Below are positions 37,019 through 45,769 of a DNA stretch of 64,000 nucleotides, one piece after another. The translations under genes were made by a program, and so were the position numbers. The notes under the pieces were generated by a model. That model made no database searches and had not been told where the DNA came from. It was given only the letters and a program-made list of their open reading frames with translations. The number at the start of each line of letters is the position of its first letter. Within the stretch, counting starts at the first letter, position 1. The DNA is taken from the NCBI RefSeq assembly GCF_031656215.1, contig NZ_CP134228.1, positions 744,001 through 808,000 on the forward strand. Reading direction: 5' to 3'. Origin of the DNA: Mesorhizobium koreense (GTDB lineage: Bacteria; Pseudomonadota; Alphaproteobacteria; Rhizobiales; Rhizobiaceae).

Positions 37019-38323
37019 TCAATGACGCGCCCGTGGTTCGGGCAGGACGCCGTTCGGCGCATAACGCAGCACCAGGGTGATGGCCAGGCCGACGACGAAG
37101 ACACGCATTTCGAGCGCCCGGCTGTCGAGATCCGAAGGCGGCTGCCAGCCCACCCATTCGTGGCCGTAATAGGCGGCCAGATGGAAGAGCCAAAGCGCGA
37201 TCGGCGCCGAGGCGGTCCATATGATATAGACGAAGACGGCGCCCAGGATTGCGCCGCGATTGTTGCCGGCGCCGCCGAGGATAACCATCACCCAGATGAG
37301 GAAGGTGTAGTTGAGGTCGATGAAGGCCGAGGGATCGTAGATCTGCGCGAAATGGATGAGCATCGCGCCGCCTACCCCCATCGGGATGCAGCCGAGCACG
37401 AAGATCTGCAGGCGCCGCTTCGTTACGTCCTTACCCATGGCTTCCGCCGCGTCCTCATTGTCGCGGATGGCGCGCATCATCCGGCCCCAAGGGGCGTAGT
37501 AGGCGCGTTGCAGCAAGAGGTAGAGCAGCACCATGATCGCCACGACGACGCAGAGATAGTAGAAGCGGGCGAGGAAGAAATGGCCATCCGCCGGTGTCGG
37601 CACCGGCCAGGGCAGCGGCGAGACCGTCAGTGTGCCGCGCGTGAGCCAGTCGGCGTTCTTCAGGAAGGTCTTGATGATGGCGGCGATGCCGAGCGTGGCG
37701 ATCGCCAGATAGTCCGACCTCAGGCCTAGGCAGATCTTGCCGACGGCCCAGGCGATGATCGCCGCGACGAGGCCGGCGACCGCCCAGCCGAAGAAGACCG
37801 GAAGGCCAAGGCCGCCCATCCAGCCGCTCGTGCTTTCGATCTCTTTCGACATCGACGCCATGTGGTTCGAGATGACGACGAAGGAGACGATGAGGACAAG
37901 GGTGACGATGATTCCCTTCAGCCGCCGGCTGGCGCCGATCTGGTCCGCCTTGTTGGCGACCCAGATGGCGATGCCGCACAGGAAGAGCTTGCCGATGAAG
38001 AGGGCAACCAGCATCGGCCCGGGCGAGGCCCAGAATTTCGGGTTGGCCGGGAAGGAGATGAGCATCGAGCTCGCGGCACCAGCAGCGAGGAAACCCATGA
38101 TGCCGATGTTGAACATACCGGCATAACCCCACTGGATGGTGAGGCCGAGCGCCAGCAGCGCATAGCAGCCGGCTTCCACCATGACGCGGACCGAATAGAC
38201 CGCGCCCTGGCTGAGAAAGAGGACCAGGATGACGATCGCGAGTCCTGAGAAGGCGAGAACGTCACGCTGCCATCCGGCGGCGGAATGGTGGTCCTTGCGC
38301 TCGGAGGGAGCGGGCTGAGTCAT
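37019..38323 (-). CDS. Branched-chain amino acid-type ABC transporter permease (LivM-like, enlarged)
   Basis: A 434-residue LivM-family permease, the last gene of a minus-strand operon of alpha/beta hydrolase, livG, livF, livH, livM. It has the family motif LALGLTIQWGYAGMFNIGIMG near residue 55-75 and GLRSDYLAIATLGIAAIIKT before the later coupling loop WVMVILGGAGNNRGAILGA. The protein is about 100 residues longer than usual, because an insertion between these blocks (about 85-190) adds hydrophobic segments (GKLFLCGIAIWVANKA; LKGIIVTLVLIVSFVVISNH). The start overlaps the livH stop as TGATG at 38323. The frame upstream of this start shadows livH. Confidence 0.87.
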   Translation of the reverse strand: MTQPAPSERKDHHSAAGWQRDVLAFSGLAIVILVLFLSQGAVYSVRVMVEAGCYALLALGLTIQWGYAGMFNIGIMGFLAAGAASSMLISFPANPKFWASPGPMLVALFIGKLFLCGIAIWVANKADQIGASRRLKGIIVTLVLIVSFVVISNHMASMSKEIESTSGWMGGLGLPVFFGWAVAGLVAAIIAWAVGKICLGLRSDYLAIATLGIAAIIKTFLKNADWLTRGTLTVSPLPWPVPTPADGHFFLARFYYLCVVVAIMVLLYLLLQRAYYAPWGRMMRAIRDNEDAAEAMGKDVTKRRLQIFVLGCIPMGVGGAMLIHFAQIYDPSAFIDLNYTFLIWVMVILGGAGNNRGAILGAVFVYIIWTASAPIALWLFHLAAYYGHEWVGWQPPSDLDSRALEMRVFVVGLAITLVLRYAPNGVLPEPRARH

Positions 38324-39315
38324 CAGAGAACCCTCCCCTTGAAGATGCCTGTCGGCCGATAGATCAGCACGATGATAAGGATCAGGAACGGCACCATCAG
38401 CTTGTACTCGGTCGGCACCAGCGCCAGGCTCGATGGAATGTCGAACCACAGATATGGCTTGATCGGCCTGAGCAGGATCGCCCAGTTGAACACCGAGAGC
38501 GACTCGCACAGGCCGACGAGGAAGCCGCCGGCGATGGCGCCGTAGGGCTGGCCGATGCCGCCGACGATGGTCGCAGCGAAGATCGGCAGCAGGATGTTCC
38601 ATGAGAGGTCGGGCTTCAGCGCCACGTCCATGGAGAGCAGCGTGCCGGCCGCGCAGGCAAGCGCTCCCCCGATGATCCATGTCGCCCAGACGACATGCTC
38701 CGTGCTGATGCCGGTGATGCGCGCAAGGTCCGGGTTGTCGGAAACGGCCCGCATCGCCTTGCCGAGCCGTGTGCGCGTCAGGAAATAATGGAGCGCAATG
38801 ACGGTGACGGCAGTGAAGAGGAAGAGGATCACCTGCGGCTCGGTCAGCACGATCGGCCGGTGGGCGCCGGGAAGGTGGAACTGGAAAATCTCTTTCGGCC
38901 GATCGATGAACATGTTGCGCGCGCTGACGCCGCCGAAGAGCCGCAGCACGCCCTGCAGCATTAGGGTGACGCCGAGCGAAGCCATGACAAGCACGATCGG
39001 GCGGGCGCCGGCTTCGCGGAGCGGCTTGTAGAAGATTTTGTCGAGCCCGATGGCGATGGCCGCGGTGATGATCATTGCCGGGAACATGCCGATGAAGACG
39101 AGCGCGAAGGGGCCGTGGACGCCGGCCGATTTCAGCATGAAGGCGATAATGAGTGAAATGAACGCGCCCATCGTCATCATGTCGCCATGGGCGAAGTGGG
39201 CGAAGCGCAGGATGCCGAAGATCAGCGTCACGCCGATCGCGCCCAGCGCATAGATCGCGCCGATGATCAGGCCTGCGATCAGGCCGTTGTCGACGAAGAA
39301 GACCAGTTCGTTCAA
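38323..39315 (-). CDS. Branched-chain amino acid-type ABC transporter permease (LivH-like)
   Basis: A 330-residue LivH-family permease. It shows GAIYALGAIGVTLIFGILRF near residues 17-36, a first-half AHFAHGDMMTMGAFISLII segment, and the coupling loop LPIFAATIVGGIGQPYGAIAGG near 245-266. About eight hydrophobic segments are present. It lies 48 bases behind livF and overlaps livM. In this operon no binding-protein gene is present; the nearest candidates on the other strand are at 35242 (a different family), 49694 and 55153. Confidence 0.88.
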   Translation of the reverse strand: MNELVFFVDNGLIAGLIIGAIYALGAIGVTLIFGILRFAHFAHGDMMTMGAFISLIIAFMLKSAGVHGPFALVFIGMFPAMIITAAIAIGLDKIFYKPLREAGARPIVLVMASLGVTLMLQGVLRLFGGVSARNMFIDRPKEIFQFHLPGAHRPIVLTEPQVILFLFTAVTVIALHYFLTRTRLGKAMRAVSDNPDLARITGISTEHVVWATWIIGGALACAAGTLLSMDVALKPDLSWNILLPIFAATIVGGIGQPYGAIAGGFLVGLCESLSVFNWAILLRPIKPYLWFDIPSSLALVPTEYKLMVPFLILIIVLIYRPTGIFKGRVL

Positions 39316-39363
39316 GCCCGCGTGCCCCGTGCTGTTGCCTGTCCCGCCATACGCTGCTCCTCC

Positions 39364-40068
39364 TCAGCCGCCGAGGAAGCTGCGGGCGACGTCCGGATTG
39401 GCGAGCAGTTCATTCCCCGTCCCGGTATAGGAGTTCCGCCCGTTGGCGAGCACGAAGCCTTTGTGCGCGATCGCCAGCGCCTGTTTGGCGTTCTGTTCGA
39501 CCATCGCCACGGTCACCCCGGTCCTGTTGATGGCGATGACGCGGTCGAAGATCACCGACATGAACAGAGGCGACAGCCCTGCCGTCGGCTCGTCGAGAAG
39601 GATCAGCTTCGGCTCGATCATCAATGCGCGGCCGAAAGCGACCATCTGGCGTTGGCCGCCTGAAAGCTCGCCCGCCGGCTGCCCGCGCTTGTCCTTCAGG
39701 TCGGGGAAGATCTCGTAGACGCTGTCTATGACCGCGCCATAGGCGTCGCGCCGGCTATAGGCCCCCATCTCGAGGTTTTCCTGCACGGTGAGCGAGGAGA
39801 AGACATTCGCCTCCTGCGGCACGAAGGCGATCTTGTGCGCGGCGAGCTTCTCCGAGCGCATGCCGGTGATGTCGGCGCCGTCGAAGCCGACCGTACCCTC
39901 GCTGATATTGAGCATGCCGAAGATCGCCTTCAGCATCGTCGATTTGCCGGCGCCGTTCGGCCCGACGATGACGCCGATCTCGCCGGCGTCGAGTGTCATG
40001 TCGACGCCCTTCAGGATGGTCATCTGGCCGTAGCCGGCATGAAGGTTGGTAACCGCGAGCAGGCTCAT
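39364..40068 (-). CDS. Liv-type ABC transporter ATP-binding protein (LivF-like)
   Basis: A 234-residue ATPase with Walker A VGPNGAGKST (about 34-43), signature LSGGQRQMVAFGRALM (about 136-151) and Walker B LILLDEPTAGLSP. The late VAMVEQNAKQAL has the Gln-Asn switch typical of LivF. The start at 40068 overlaps the livG stop as ATGA, so translation is coupled. The reading frame upstream of 40068 is a shadow of livG. Confidence 0.92.
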   Translation of the reverse strand: MSLLAVTNLHAGYGQMTILKGVDMTLDAGEIGVIVGPNGAGKSTMLKAIFGMLNISEGTVGFDGADITGMRSEKLAAHKIAFVPQEANVFSSLTVQENLEMGAYSRRDAYGAVIDSVYEIFPDLKDKRGQPAGELSGGQRQMVAFGRALMIEPKLILLDEPTAGLSPLFMSVIFDRVIAINRTGVTVAMVEQNAKQALAIAHKGFVLANGRNSYTGTGNELLANPDVARSFLGG

Positions 40069-40895
40069 GCCGACGCTCCGGCGCCACGCGCCGCCTCCAC
40101 GGCAGCCGAAATGGTGGTGGCGTTGCCGGTCGGCGAGCCGCCGAAATAAGCCTCGATCACGGTTTCGTTCTTCTGGATGTCGGCGATATGGCCCTGTGTC
40201 ATGACGGAGCCGGCGGCCATGACGATCACCGGGTCGCACAGCCGCGCGATCAGGTCCATGTCGTGCTCGATGACGAAGAAGGTGTAGCCGAGCTCCTGAT
40301 TCAGCCGCTCGATATTGCTGGCGAGATCGTTGAGCAGCGTCCGGTTGACGCCGGCGGCGATCTCGTCGAGCAGGACGATTTTGGCGTCGGCCATCATGGT
40401 ACGGCCGAGTTCCAGGAGCTTCTTCTGGCCGCCCGAAAGGTTTCCCGCCAGTTCATTCTTGACGTGGGTGATCTTCAGGAAGTCGAGCACCTCCTCGGCC
40501 TTGCGGCGGATGGCGGCTTCCTCGCCAGCCACCCGCGCTGGGCGGAACCAGGCTTCCACGAGGCTTTCCCCGGACTGGCGCGCCGGGACCATCATCAGAT
40601 TCTCCGTCACCGTCATGTGCGAGAATTCGTGGGCGATCTGGAAGGTCCTGAGCAGGCCGCGCGAGAACAGTTCGTGCGCCGCGAGGCCGGTCACGTCCTC
40701 GCCGTCGAGCAGGATGGTGCCGGAGGTCGGAACCAGATTGCCGGCCACCATGTTGAACAGCGTCGACTTACCGGCGCCGTTCGGCCCGATCAATCCGGTC
40801 ACCGAGCCGGCCGTGACCGAGAGGCTGCAGTCATTGACGGCCAGAAAGCCGCCGAAGCGCCTCGATACGCCCCGGAGTTCGATGATGGTTCCCAT
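40065..40895 (-). CDS. Liv-type ABC transporter ATP-binding protein (LivG-like)
   Basis: A 276-residue ATPase with Walker A GPNGAGKSTLF (about 36-46), a FQIAHEFSHMTVTENLMM Q-loop region typical of LivG, signature NLSGGQKKLLELGRTMM and Walker B IVLLDEIAAGVN, where the usual DEP is DEI. The ATG at 40895 has the ribosome site CAGGGAG; the frame runs further upstream without similarity. About 150 bases separate it from the alpha/beta hydrolase gene upstream, so it may be co-transcribed or have its own promoter there. Confidence 0.92.
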   Translation of the reverse strand: MGTIIELRGVSRRFGGFLAVNDCSLSVTAGSVTGLIGPNGAGKSTLFNMVAGNLVPTSGTILLDGEDVTGLAAHELFSRGLLRTFQIAHEFSHMTVTENLMMVPARQSGESLVEAWFRPARVAGEEAAIRRKAEEVLDFLKITHVKNELAGNLSGGQKKLLELGRTMMADAKIVLLDEIAAGVNRTLLNDLASNIERLNQELGYTFFVIEHDMDLIARLCDPVIVMAAGSVMTQGHIADIQKNETVIEAYFGGSPTGNATTISAAVEAARGAGASA

Positions 40896-41045
40896 GGCTC
40901 CCTGCGGCGGTTTGCCCGCCGCCTGATTCTTTTTCAGTGTGCCGAAGCGGTTCGACGATTGTCGGGCCGCCCCGCTCTTATGCCTTAGCATCGGCCCTTG
41001 CGCCTGTGAAGCGCGGCACCGCTCACCCGTCCGTCCGCCTCTGCT

Positions 41046-41879
41046 TCATTGTGTCGCCAGAAGTGCGCGCGTCAGCGGATGCGAGGCGTCCTCGAGACCC
41101 TCGATCACGCTGTAATGGTGGCGGTCCGGTTCCTCGACGCAGGCCGTCGACGCGCCAAGCCCTGCCCACACATTGGCGAGCAGCGCGTTCTGGCGCACGA
41201 ATTCGGCGCGCTCGCCGGCGCCGGCCCAGCAGATGAGGCGTGTGCCGGGCAGGGGCCTTAGGAGGGCGGGACTTTCGGCAAGCGCCTCATCCTCGTCGAG
41301 CTTGAGTGTCGCGTTCATGGCCGTCGTCATCATCGGGCGGAGGTCGTGCAGTCCCGAAATGGAGACGACGTTGCCGATGCGGGACCGCACGGCCACGGAG
41401 AGCGGCGAGGTGGCGGAGACCATGCGCGCGGCGAGATGGCCGCCCGCCGAATGGCCCGTCAGATGCAGCGGTCCGGCCACGCGCGCGGCGGCTGCTTCTA
41501 TCGCAACGCATACCTCGCGCGTGATGCCGGAGATCCGGTTTTCGGGGCAGAGCGTATAGGTCGGCATCGCAACCGCGAACCCGGCTTCTAGCGATCCCGC
41601 GGCCAGATGCGACCAACTGCTCTCGTCGAAGCGCATCCAGTAGCCGCCATGGATGAAGACGACGAGCCCCCTGGGCGCGCTGGCGGGGTGGAACAGGTCG
41701 AAACGATTGCGCTCGCCTTTGCCGTAGCGAATGGAAAGTTCCGCCCGTCCCTCGTGCTGCAGAAGATGCCGGAACGAAGCAGCGTCCTTTTCCCAGCGAT
41801 CGGGATAGGCAGCGCCGCCGGCGATGTTGACGGTATTGGCATAGGCGGCATCCCAGTCCTCGACGTGACGGAAAACCAT
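41046..41879 (-). CDS. Alpha/beta hydrolase, probable N-formylkynurenine formamidase
   Basis: A 277-residue serine hydrolase. The oxyanion-hole motif HGGYW is at 77-81, the nucleophile elbow GHSAGG has Ser144, and a C-terminal HHYSVIEG supplies the histidine. The acid is less clear (GERAEF in the expected position). The arrangement matches the HGGYW-type arylformamidases (AFMID family), which hydrolyse N-formyl-kynurenine to kynurenine. Location supports this: it is divergent from an operon holding tryptophan dioxygenase and kynureninase, and no metal-dependent KynB is seen. The start at 41879 has the site GGGAGGAG. A general esterase cannot be excluded. Confidence 0.78.
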   Translation of the reverse strand: MVFRHVEDWDAAYANTVNIAGGAAYPDRWEKDAASFRHLLQHEGRAELSIRYGKGERNRFDLFHPASAPRGLVVFIHGGYWMRFDESSWSHLAAGSLEAGFAVAMPTYTLCPENRISGITREVCVAIEAAAARVAGPLHLTGHSAGGHLAARMVSATSPLSVAVRSRIGNVVSISGLHDLRPMMTTAMNATLKLDEDEALAESPALLRPLPGTRLICWAGAGERAEFVRQNALLANVWAGLGASTACVEEPDRHHYSVIEGLEDASHPLTRALLATQ

Positions 41880-41990
41880 CGCTCCTCCCTCCGGCCGGTC
41901 TCAGGCCAGTCACCCAAGCCCGCCCCTCGTAGCGCCGGTGGCGCGGTGTGTCATCCCTATCTGCAGGTCGGAAATTATTTCAACCTTAAA

Positions 41991-42006
41991 ACTTCATGCT
42001 TGAAGT
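41991..42006. promoter_or_regulatory. Perfect palindrome in the divergent promoter region, candidate MarR operator
   Basis: ACTTCATGCTTGAAGT has two perfect six-base half-sites (ACTTCA and TGAAGT) around four bases. It sits between the divergent hydrolase and the monooxygenase/reductase genes, 52 bases before the latter's start, in the AT-richest part of that region. MarR regulators bind palindromes of this size and type, and a marR gene is the third gene of the operon. Confidence 0.5.
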
Positions 42007-42057
42007 AACTCGCCGGCGGTGTCATGCTCCGGTCAATCAGGGAGGAAGGAACGCAGG

Positions 42058-44349
42058 ATGAAAATCGCGATCCTCGGCGGCGGGCCCGCCGGCCTCTATT
42101 TCGCGATTTCGATGAAGCTCAGGGACGCCGGCCATCAGGTCACCGTCTATGAGCGCAATCGCGCCGACGATACGTTCGGCTGGGGCGTGGTGCTGTCCGA
42201 CGAGACGCTCGACAATCTCGCCGCCAACGATGCCAAAAGCGCGACCGCCATCCGCGAGCATTTCGCCTATTGGGGCGACATCGCCGTCATCCACAAGGGC
42301 GTGCGCACCGTCTCCACCGGTCACGGCTTTTGCGGCATCGGCCGCATGCGCCTGCTCACCCTGTTGCAGGCGCGCGCCCGCGAGCTGGGGGTCGAACTGG
42401 TCTTTGAAAAGGAGATCGACGACCCTCGTCCCTTCATGGTGGAAAACGACCTCGTTCTCGCGGCCGACGGGGTGAACTCGAAGGCGCGACATGCCTTCGA
42501 GCATGTCTTCAAGCCGGACATCGACATACGTAAATGCAAGTTCGTCTGGCTTGGCACGCACCAGAAATTCAATGATGCCTTCACCTTCATCTTCGAGAAG
42601 ACCGAGCATGGCTGGGTGTGGGCGCATGCCTACCAGTTCGACGCCGACACGGCGACGTTCATCGTCGAATGCAGCGAGGAGACCTGGAACCGCTTCGGCT
42701 TCGGCCGGATGAGCCAGGATGAATCGATCGCCGTGTGCGAGCGTATCTTCGCCAAGTATCTGGACGGAAACAGCCTGATCTCCAATGCCCGCCATCTGCG
42801 CGGCTCGGCCTGGATCAATTTCCCGCGCGTTCTGTGCGAACGCTGGTCGCACGAGAACCTGGCCCTGATGGGCGATGCGGCGGCGAGCGCGCATTTCTCG
42901 ATCGGTTCCGGCACCAAGCTGGCGCTTGAAAGCGCCATCGCGCTTGCCGACTATCTCCATTCCGAAAAGAGCCTCGATGCGGCTTTCGGGAAATACGAGG
43001 ATGCGCGGCGCACGGAGGTGCTGAAGCTGCAATCGGCGGCGCGCAACTCGCTGGAATGGTTCGAGGAGGTCGAGCGCTATCTCGATCTCGACCCGGTGCA
43101 GTTCAACTATTCGCTCCTGACGCGCTCGCAGCGCATCAGCCATGAGAATCTGCGCCTGCGCGATCCCCGATGGCTGGCCGGCGCGGAGGCCTGGTTCCAG
43201 AAGCATGCCGGCGCCCCGGCCAACACCAACCGGCCGCCCATCTTCGCGCCTTTCCGCCTGCGTGATCTGACCTTGAAAAACCGCATCGTCGTTTCGCCGA
43301 TGGCACAGTATCGCGCCGTCGACGGCACGCCGACCGACTGGCACTTCGTGCATTATTGCGAAAGGGCCAAGGGCGGCGCGGGGCTCGTCACCATCGAGAT
43401 GACATGCGTGTCGCCGGAGGGCCGCATCACGCCCGGCTGCACCGGCTTCTACAAACCCGAGCACGAAGCGGCGTGGAAGCGCATCGTCGGTTTCGTGCAT
43501 CGCGAGACCGAGGCGAAGATCTGCGCGCAGATTGGCCATTCGGGACCAAAGGGCTCCACGCAGCTTGGCTGGGAAGAGGCCGACGCGCCGCTCGCGGAAG
43601 GCAACTGGCCGCTGATCGCCGCCTCTTCCGTCCCCTGGTCACCGCAAAACCAGGTGCCGAAAGCGATGGACCGCGCCGATATGGACAGGGTGCGGGACCA
43701 GTTCGTCGCCTCTGCCCGCATGGCGGAACGCTGCGGCTTCGACATGGTGGAGTTGCATTTCGCCCATGGCTATCTGCTTTCCTCCTTCATTTCGCCGCTT
43801 ACCAACAAGCGCACCGACGAATATGGCGGGTCGCTCGAAAACCGCATGCGCTATCCGCTGGAGATTTTCCGGGCGGTACGCGCCGTGTGGCCGGAAGAAA
43901 AACCGATCTCGGTGCGCATATCGGCGAATGACTGGGTCGGCGAGGAGGGCGTGACGCCGGGGGCGGCAGTCGGGATCGCGCGCATGCTGTATGAGGCGGG
44001 CGTCGATATCTGCGATGTCTCGGCAGGCCAGACCTCGACACGGGCAAAGCCTGTTTACGGCCGCATGTTTCAGACGCCCTTTTCCGACCGTATCCGCAAC
44101 GAGACCGGCATGGCGACCATTGCGGTGGGCAACATCTACGAGCCGGACCACGCCAATTCCATCCTCATGGCCGGCCGCGCGGACCTCGTCTGCATGGCGC
44201 GTCCGCATTTGGCCGATCCGTACTGGACGCTGCATGCGGCGGCGAAGCTCGGCGACCACGGCGTGAAATGGCCCGATCCCTACCTCCCCGGCCGCGACCA
44301 GCTATACCGGCTGGCCAAGCGCCAGGAAGCCATGACGGGGAAGGTGTGA
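42058..44349 (+). CDS. 2-Aminobenzoyl-CoA monooxygenase/reductase (fused; salicylyl-CoA 5-hydroxylase-like)
   Basis: A 763-residue fusion. The N-terminal half is a single-component FAD monooxygenase: [19 protein letters not shown] at 2-20, [18 protein letters not shown], and the FAD segment [20 protein letters not shown] near 269-288. The C-terminal half (from about 390) is an Old Yellow Enzyme barrel: [38 protein letters not shown] and [19 protein letters not shown]. This is the layout of 2-aminobenzoyl-CoA monooxygenase/reductase, known from Azoarcus evansii, which hydroxylates and reduces the ring of anthraniloyl-CoA. Homologues are also labelled salicylyl-CoA 5-hydroxylase. The ATG at 42058 follows GGAGGAAGGA; the CoA ligase and kynurenine genes downstream favour the anthraniloyl substrate. 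Confidence 0.87.
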   Translation: MKIAILGGGPAGLYFAISMKLRDAGHQVTVYERNRADDTFGWGVVLSDETLDNLAANDAKSATAIREHFAYWGDIAVIHKGVRTVSTGHGFCGIGRMRLLTLLQARARELGVELVFEKEIDDPRPFMVENDLVLAADGVNSKARHAFEHVFKPDIDIRKCKFVWLGTHQKFNDAFTFIFEKTEHGWVWAHAYQFDADTATFIVECSEETWNRFGFGRMSQDESIAVCERIFAKYLDGNSLISNARHLRGSAWINFPRVLCERWSHENLALMGDAAASAHFSIGSGTKLALESAIALADYLHSEKSLDAAFGKYEDARRTEVLKLQSAARNSLEWFEEVERYLDLDPVQFNYSLLTRSQRISHENLRLRDPRWLAGAEAWFQKHAGAPANTNRPPIFAPFRLRDLTLKNRIVVSPMAQYRAVDGTPTDWHFVHYCERAKGGAGLVTIEMTCVSPEGRITPGCTGFYKPEHEAAWKRIVGFVHRETEAKICAQIGHSGPKGSTQLGWEEADAPLAEGNWPLIAASSVPWSPQNQVPKAMDRADMDRVRDQFVASARMAERCGFDMVELHFAHGYLLSSFISPLTNKRTDEYGGSLENRMRYPLEIFRAVRAVWPEEKPISVRISANDWVGEEGVTPGAAVGIARMLYEAGVDICDVSAGQTSTRAKPVYGRMFQTPFSDRIRNETGMATIAVGNIYEPDHANSILMAGRADLVCMARPHLADPYWTLHAAAKLGDHGVKWPDPYLPGRDQLYRLAKRQEAMTGKV

Positions 44350-44370
44350 TGTACGGCGACAAGGAAAGCA

Positions 44371-44510
44371 CCCCCACTCCGGTTCGCTTCGCGAACCACC
44401 TCTCCCCCTGCCCGAGGGAGAGGAAGGGCGCCCGACTCGCGGCCGGCATTTCCTCTACCTCACGCAGTGGGGGAGAGGTGGCTCGGGCGCAGCCCGAGAC
44501 GGAGTGGGGG
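44371..44510. repeat. Inverted-repeat element between the monooxygenase and SDR genes
   Basis: Arms at 44371-44408 and about 44468-44510 are inverted copies: both ends read CCCCCACTCCG on one strand and the inner sides read CCACCTCTCCCCC. It is the same module as the inner arms of the ccmA-ccmB element (21878-22017). The stretch 44350-44545 holds nothing else. Confidence 0.8.
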
Positions 44511-44545
44511 TATAGCGGCGGGCCCGGAACCACGGGGTCGATTCA

Positions 44546-45298
44546 ATGACCGCCCTTCATCACGCCCTGGTCAGCGGCGGCGGGTCAGGCATCGGCCGGG
44601 CGGTCGCGCTTTCGCTTGCCGAATCCGGTATCGCGGTGACCGTCTGCGGCCGCAAGGCCGCGCCTCTGGAAGCGGTCGCGGTGGGAAATCGGAATATCCA
44701 CGCTCATGTCGCCGACGTAACCGACGAGGCCTCCGTCGCGGCGCTCTATGAAGCCGCCGAAGGCGCGCGCGGCCCCTTCGACATTGTCGTCGCCAATGCC
44801 GGCACCGCCTCCAGCGCGCCCGCCTATAGGACGACGCTCGAAGACTGGAACCGTATTCTCAATGTCAATCTGACGGGAGCGTTCCTTACCGTGCGCCCGG
44901 CGCTGAAAGGCATGGCAGAGCGCGGGCGCGGACGCATCGTCTTCATCGCTTCCGTCGCCGGCCTGCGCGGCTCGGCCTATGTGGCGCCCTATGTCGCGTC
45001 CAAGCATGGCGTGGTCGGGCTCATGAGGGCGCTTTCCGCCGAATTGCTTAAGACCGGCGTCACCGTCAATGCGATCTGCCCCGGCTATGTCCAGACCGAG
45101 ATGCTGGAGGAATCGATCCGGCGCGTCATGGAGAAGACCGGCCGCGGCGAGGAGGAGGCCCGGCGCGGCTTTGCCGAGACCAATCCCAATCACCGGCTGA
45201 TCCAGCCCGAGGAGGTCGCGGCCGCCGCCATGTGGCTGGTCAGCGACGCAGCTATCTCGGTCACCGGCCAGGCGATCGCCATTTCGGGAGGCGCGTGA
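44546..45298 (+). CDS. SDR family oxidoreductase (3-hydroxyacyl-CoA dehydrogenase-like)
   Basis: A 250-residue short-chain dehydrogenase. The NAD(P) motif SGGGSGIGRAVAL is at 10-22, VVANAGTASSAP is near 87, and the catalytic Ser, Tyr and Lys are in FIASVAGLRG and YVAPYVASKHGVVGLM. The end ITGQAIAISGGA-like segment (SVTGQAIAISGGA) is standard. In an anthraniloyl-CoA operon an SDR of this type probably oxidises or reduces a hydroxy/keto-acyl-CoA after ring reduction, in a beta-oxidation-like step; the exact substrate is inferred. Its stop overlaps the marR start (TGATG). Confidence 0.85.
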   Translation: MTALHHALVSGGGSGIGRAVALSLAESGIAVTVCGRKAAPLEAVAVGNRNIHAHVADVTDEASVAALYEAAEGARGPFDIVVANAGTASSAPAYRTTLEDWNRILNVNLTGAFLTVRPALKGMAERGRGRIVFIASVAGLRGSAYVAPYVASKHGVVGLMRALSAELLKTGVTVNAICPGYVQTEMLEESIRRVMEKTGRGEEEARRGFAETNPNHRLIQPEEVAAAAMWLVSDAAISVTGQAIAISGGA

Positions 45299-45768
45299 TG
45301 GTGAGTGCGCCGTTGACGGCCTTCCAGCCCGATGCGCCTTCCAAGGACCGGCTTCGCCTGTGGATCAGGCTCCTGCGCGCCTCGCGCTCCATCGAGGCCG
45401 AGTTGCGCGAGCGGCTGAAGACGGAATTCGGCTCGACCCTGCCCCGCTTCGACGTGCTCGCCGCGCTCTATCGCGAGCCGGACGGGATGGCGATGAGCGG
45501 TCTTTCGCGCTTCCTGCTCGTCTCCAACGGCAATGTGACCGGCATCGTGGAGCGGCTGGTGGCGGACGGCCTGGTTGCGCGCTCCAAGCGCGACGGCGAC
45601 CGGCGCGCTTCCATCGTGCGGCTGACGGAACTGGGCACGGAGACCTTCGCCCGCATGGCTGCCGCGCATGAGGGCTGGGTGGACGCACTGCTCGGCGGGG
45701 TGGGCAGGGAGGAAGCCCGGCATCTCGCCGAGATGCTGAAATCGTTCCGGAGCGAATGGGAGGAATAA
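45298..45768 (+). CDS. MarR family transcriptional regulator
   Basis: A 156-residue MarR-type regulator with the winged helix-turn-helix in the centre: LPRFDVLAALYREPDGMAMS, then GLSRFLLVSNGNVTGIVERL (recognition helix) and the wing KRDGDRRASIVRLTELG. Members in aromatic-acid clusters usually repress and release DNA when the acyl-CoA intermediate binds. It overlaps the SDR stop and ends one base before the CoA ligase gene, so it is part of the operon and probably autoregulates it. Confidence 0.9.
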   Translation: MVSAPLTAFQPDAPSKDRLRLWIRLLRASRSIEAELRERLKTEFGSTLPRFDVLAALYREPDGMAMSGLSRFLLVSNGNVTGIVERLVADGLVARSKRDGDRRASIVRLTELGTETFARMAAAHEGWVDALLGGVGREEARHLAEMLKSFRSEWEE

Positions 45769-45769
45769 G

